6,706 nucleotides of DNA, from the NCBI GenBank assembly GCA_020532365.1, contig JAJBBL010000134.1:1-6706 (forward strand), read 5' to 3'. Positions within the stretch are counted from its first letter, which is position 1; each line of letters begins with the position of its first letter. Below the pieces are notes generated by a model that saw only the letters and a program-made list of their open reading frames with translations, had not been told where the DNA came from and made no database searches. Positions 3,851-6,706 of the stretch are shown here, in pieces. The DNA comes from Candidatus Cloacimonadota bacterium. GTDB lineage: Bacteria > Cloacimonadota > Cloacimonadia > Cloacimonadales > JAJBBL01. The position numbers and the translations under genes are program-made.

Positions 3851-6706
3851 GGACTAATCTTTTATGAAGATTTTGACGCTTCTACTGAGCTGCCAGCAGG
3901 ATGGACTACAGCACAGACAGAATCAGCCTACTCCGCGGATATAGTGTGGAGAATTGACGATTATGCTTCTTGGTATGGTGGAAACTTTAGTAATAATTGT
4001 GCAGCGTACGACGAGCCATATAATTACTATTATTCTGACCCTAACCTTAAAGCACATTTAACCACACCAGCTATCGATTGTACCGGACATTCCAATGTTA
4101 CCCTTGTTTGGGATAACTATGCGGATGTATACGCTTATTTGGGTGTCGGAGCTGATGTATTAATTAGTAACGATGGAGAGAATTGGCATCGTATTAAGCG
4201 ATATCAAGACTACCATACCGCTGAACAAGAGATAATTGATATTAGCGAATATGCGGCAAACAAAAGTACTGTTTACGTTCGTTGGAGCTGGGACGCTTAT
4301 CTCTACTACTGGGCAATTGACAACGTTCAACTGCTCTCTTTTTCAGACGAACCGCTCCCAGTCGTGTTAAACAAACCGGACGACGGAGCAATCAACTTAC
4401 CTTTAGAGACTAATTTGACTTGGACCCCATCTAATCTCGGTAATCAACCTACTGGATACAAGGTTTACCTGGATACAGTTAACCCGCCTGAAGCAATGGT
4501 ATATGATGGAACTGACAAAACTTGTTCTCCCACTCTGGCATACGACACAGAATATTTCTGGAGAGTAATCCCTTATAACGAGCACGGCTCTACAGCTACT
4601 GAGGATTGTGTTGTAAGGAGTTTTAGGACTTATCCAGCAGAACCACTTCCTGCTCTTTTAGTAGGACCTGCAAACAATGAAGTAGATGTACATCCTTACA
4701 AAACCTTAATATGGGAAGCACAGAAAGAAGGGTTCAAACCTGTAGGTTATAAAGTATATATGGATACTAATAACCCACCAGAAACACTGGTGTATGAAGG
4801 TTCTAACACCTCTTTCGATCCAGAGTTTGACTTTAATACTCAATACTACTGGCGAGTAATCCCCTATTCAGCAGACGCAGAGACTAAAACCGAAGACTGT
4901 GACATCTGGTCGTTCAAAACAACCGACTTATATTCTGCACCATACTCACAGCCATTTAACGGTTTCAGACCTGCAGGATGGAAAACAGAAGAGTTAACCG
5001 GTAGATATCCAACTAACTTGTTTGTTTTCAACAACCCCGGCGGAAGAGAGCCAGACGGAAACTTTGATGAAGATTTTGCAACTTATGATCGAAAAAATAC
5101 AGGTGGAGTTTCTTCCGCCAAACCGGCTTTGATCACACCACCAATCGACTGTAGAGAAGCTTCTAACGTAACTATTGGATATGATCAATTCCACATGAAT
5201 GATTTCTATACAGCTACTTATGAAGTTCACGTTAGTACTGACGGTATTAACTGGACTCTCTTAAGAAAAGCCACAACTCCAACGAATGTTGCAGAAAGAT
5301 ATCATTTCAATATTTCTGACATTGCAGTTGGCCAAAAAACAGTTTATGTTCGTTGGCATGCGTATTCGTCAGTCCACTACTATGCAATTGATAACGTTGA
5401 CTTTATAGTCTATGAAGGTGTTCCACACGCAGCTACATTAGCTACTCCAGCTGACGGTACAGATGATCTTCCACTTAGCACGAAACTTACTTGGGTAGCA
5501 CCTGTATTAGGTCCTGAAGTCGATGGCTATAAAGTGTATATAGACACTATGGATCCGCCTGAAGCTTTCTTTGACGTTGGTAACGTTCTGGAGTATTCAC
5601 CAACTCTTGCTTACGATACAAAATATTACTGGCAAGTAGTACCTTATAACAGCAGTGGAGATACCGACAGAGAAGACTGCGAAACCTGGACTTTAAAAAC
5701 TTATGCAGCTGAGCCGTTACCCGTTGTAGTAGTGAGTCCAAAAAACAATGCTGAACACATAACCGTTGGTTCAACTATTGAATGGACTGCTAATGCAAAA
5801 GGTATCAGACCTACCGGTTATAAAATCCGTCTCGATACAGTAACACCACCAGGCAATGAGGTCGACTTAGGCGATCTGACCACATACACTCCTGGATTTG
5901 CTTCTAATACAACCTATTATTGGAGAGTAATCCCTTATAGTGCAGACGGAGAGGCAGATTTAGAACACACAACTATATATAATTTCACCACCAGTCAGCC
6001 AAACCCTTACGCTGCCAATGTTGAGGCTCCGCGTAACGGTGCCACATATGTGCCCGTTTCTCAAAAGCTTCAATGGTCACACTCAGCTATCGGAGAGCAG
6101 GCTACTGGTTATAAAGTATACCTGGATACAACAAATCCACCTACCACTGAAGTTTATAACGGAAGTGATACAGTGTACGCTGCCGATCTCGATTTCGATA
6201 CTGAATACTTCTGGCAAGTGGTACCTTACAATGGAGCAGGAGACGCTACAGATTGTCTAGTCTGGAGCTTCACTACATCTCCCGTGTTCAACTTACCGTT
6301 CACTGAAAACTTCAATGCTTCTACATCTACCCCTGTAGGGTGGACTAATGAACAGTTAGCAGCTGACAAAGCGTCCTCTTATGTTTGGAGATTCGATAAT
6401 CCATACGGACAATATATGTATGGAGACATTTCGGGTAACTTCCCAATCTTTGATAACGAGTATTTTCAGTATGAATATGGCCTCCAAACTGCTATAACAA
6501 CACCTGCTATCGACTGTTCGGAAGAGACTAAAGTTAATCTGTCTTACGATTACTTCAGCTATGTTTACTCGGGTAATGTAGACGTTTTAGTGAGTACAGA
6601 CAGAGAAAACTGGACTCGCGTAAGACGTTACAATGATTGGGAATACGGGAATGAAAACTTAGATATTTCTGAGCATGCAGCTGGAAATAAAACCGTTTAC
6701 GTTCGC
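3779..6706 (+). CDS. Large secreted repeat protein with choice-of-anchor J (cleaved-adhesin-like) and Fn3-like domains, 5' part
   Basis: The frame runs from ATG 3779 off the window end without a stop (976 codons seen). Residues 1-24 are a signal peptide (Lys-containing start, LLLSLILLTSTLAL core, cleavage probably after LHA). Domains follow in the order J1 (30-188), Fn3-1 (193-287), Fn3-2 (290-387), J2 (388-546), Fn3-3 (548-645), Fn3-4 (647-744), Fn3-5 (745-838) and J3 (841 onward, cut). J domains show LPAGW-type openings, a TPAIDC strand, a DGENW-type turn, TVYVRW and WAIDNV endings. Fn3 units share GYKVYLDT-NPP, DTEYFWRVIPYN and EDC-W-F-T signatures. The J fold resembles gingipain cleaved-adhesin and MAM-type jelly rolls, which bind host or polymer ligands in known cases. 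Here an adhesin or extracellular scaffold role is likely but unproven. No protease or glycosidase motif is visible. A C-terminal type IX sorting domain would be expected beyond the window. Confidence 0.88.
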   Translation, partial: MKHGYFKYLLLSLILLTSTLALHAGLIFYEDFDASTELPAGWTTAQTESAYSADIVWRIDDYASWYGGNFSNNCAAYDEPYNYYYSDPNLKAHLTTPAIDCTGHSNVTLVWDNYADVYAYLGVGADVLISNDGENWHRIKRYQDYHTAEQEIIDISEYAANKSTVYVRWSWDAYLYYWAIDNVQLLSFSDEPLPVVLNKPDDGAINLPLETNLTWTPSNLGNQPTGYKVYLDTVNPPEAMVYDGTDKTCSPTLAYDTEYFWRVIPYNEHGSTATEDCVVRSFRTYPAEPLPALLVGPANNEVDVHPYKTLIWEAQKEGFKPVGYKVYMDTNNPPETLVYEGSNTSFDPEFDFNTQYYWRVIPYSADAETKTEDCDIWSFKTTDLYSAPYSQPFNGFRPAGWKTEELTGRYPTNLFVFNNPGGREPDGNFDEDFATYDRKNTGGVSSAKPALITPPIDCREASNVTIGYDQFHMNDFYTATYEVHVSTDGINWTLLRKATTPTNVAERYHFNISDIAVGQKTVYVRWHAYSSVHYYAIDNVDFIVYEGVPHAATLATPADGTDDLPLSTKLTWVAPVLGPEVDGYKVYIDTMDPPEAFFDVGNVLEYSPTLAYDTKYYWQVVPYNSSGDTDREDCETWTLKTYAAEPLPVVVVSPKNNAEHITVGSTIEWTANAKGIRPTGYKIRLDTVTPPGNEVDLGDLTTYTPGFASNTTYYWRVIPYSADGEADLEHTTIYNFTTSQPNPYAANVEAPRNGATYVPVSQKLQWSHSAIGEQATGYKVYLDTTNPPTTEVYNGSDTVYAADLDFDTEYFWQVVPYNGAGDATDCLVWSFTTSPVFNLPFTENFNASTSTPVGWTNEQLAADKASSYVWRFDNPYGQYMYGDISGNFPIFDNEYFQYEYGLQTAITTPAIDCSEETKVNLSYDYFSYVYSGNVDVLVSTDRENWTRVRRYNDWEYGNENLDISEHAAGNKTVYVR
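3866..4939 (+). repeat. Supra-repeat copy 1: J1-Fn3-1-Fn3-2
   Basis: Residues 30-387 (358 residues) form one jelly-roll J domain followed by two Fn3-like domains. The second Fn3 begins after the linker YPAEPLPA. The same order, lengths and linker recur in the next block. J1 opens EDFDASTELPAGW and has an extra Cys (NNCAAYDEP) not seen in J2. Confidence 0.75.
4940..6010 (+). repeat. Supra-repeat copy 2: J2-Fn3-3-Fn3-4
   Basis: Residues 388-744 (357 residues) match copy 1 in domain order and length. The inter-Fn3 linker YAAEPLPV corresponds to YPAEPLPA of copy 1. Fn3-3 shares DLPLSTKLTW with NLPLETNLTW of Fn3-1, and Fn3-4 pairs best by its opening with Fn3-2. J2 has a degenerate opening (QPFNGFRPAGW) without the EDFD acidic group. 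Protein similarity is clear while DNA identity is patchy, so the duplication is old. Confidence 0.7.
6011..6292 (+). repeat. Fifth Fn3-like unit, outside the two-Fn3 pattern
   Basis: Residues 745-838 carry ATGYKVYLDTTNPP, DFDTEYFWQVVPYN and DCLVWSFTT, so they are a full Fn3-like unit. It follows Fn3-4 directly, making a run of three before J3 and breaking the strict J-Fn3-Fn3 period. It may be a later single-domain insertion. Confidence 0.7.
6299..6706 (+). repeat. Third J domain, truncated by the window end
   Basis: Residues 841-976 open with TENFNASTSTPVGW, then show TTPAIDCSEETKV, VLVSTDRENW and KTVYVR, where the window ends. About 25 residues of the usual J length are missing, including the AIDNV ending. 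The protein clearly continues. Confidence 0.75.

Noticed and set aside
6018..6260. 80-codon plus-strand frame inside the surface-protein gene
   Set aside because: It is an out-of-frame shadow of the Fn3-5 coding region, which has clear domain motifs in the main frame.
1..6706. Mobile elements, CRISPR arrays, tRNA or rRNA genes, defence or toxin modules
   Set aside because: I saw no transposase or recombinase motifs, no short regular direct repeats with spacers, no cloverleaf-like structures and no toxin/antitoxin pair. The only repeats are protein-domain repeats.

Overview
The window looks like a chromosomal segment of an uncultured Gram-negative bacterium of the FCB superphylum, most likely Candidatus Cloacimonadota (Cloacimonetes/WWE1) or a close relative. 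This rests on three things: a large secreted protein built from 'choice-of-anchor J'/cleaved-adhesin-like domains alternating with fibronectin-III-like domains, an outer-membrane beta-barrel ending in phenylalanine, and moderately AT-rich DNA with standard-code genes. The taxon is an inference from family style; no rRNA or marker gene is present.

Layout: three genes, all on the + strand. (1) Bases 1-1512 are the 3' part of a gene for a probable outer-membrane beta-barrel protein. The reading frame is open from the first base, so the true start lies outside the window. It is followed by a perfect 12-bp hairpin at 1527-1554. (2) Bases 1601-3493 encode a complete CHASE2-domain class III adenylate cyclase of 630 residues, with one N-terminal membrane segment, a periplasmic sensor domain, three membrane segments and a cytoplasmic cyclase domain with all key catalytic residues. 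(3) A 285-base non-coding leader (3494-3778) holds a consensus-like -35 element, a boxA-like sequence, a 13-bp dyad, a bulged hairpin and a possible three-codon upstream ORF. (4) Bases 3779 to the window end encode the first 976 residues of a very large secreted protein with no stop codon in the window. Its order is signal peptide, J, Fn3, Fn3, J, Fn3, Fn3, Fn3, J. The J-Fn3-Fn3 block of about 358 residues is visibly duplicated in tandem.

How the genes relate: the cyclase probably converts an envelope signal sensed by CHASE2 into cAMP. The barrel and the repeat protein are envelope or surface components. The hairpin after the barrel gene and the long leader before the repeat gene suggest three separately controlled units rather than one tight operon. 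A link between cAMP and the repeat gene is only a hypothesis, because I found no convincing CRP-type TGTGA-N6-TCACA site. Nothing here looks like a mobile element, CRISPR array, defence system or RNA gene. The most noteworthy items are the higher-order repeat architecture of the surface protein and its unusually feature-rich leader.
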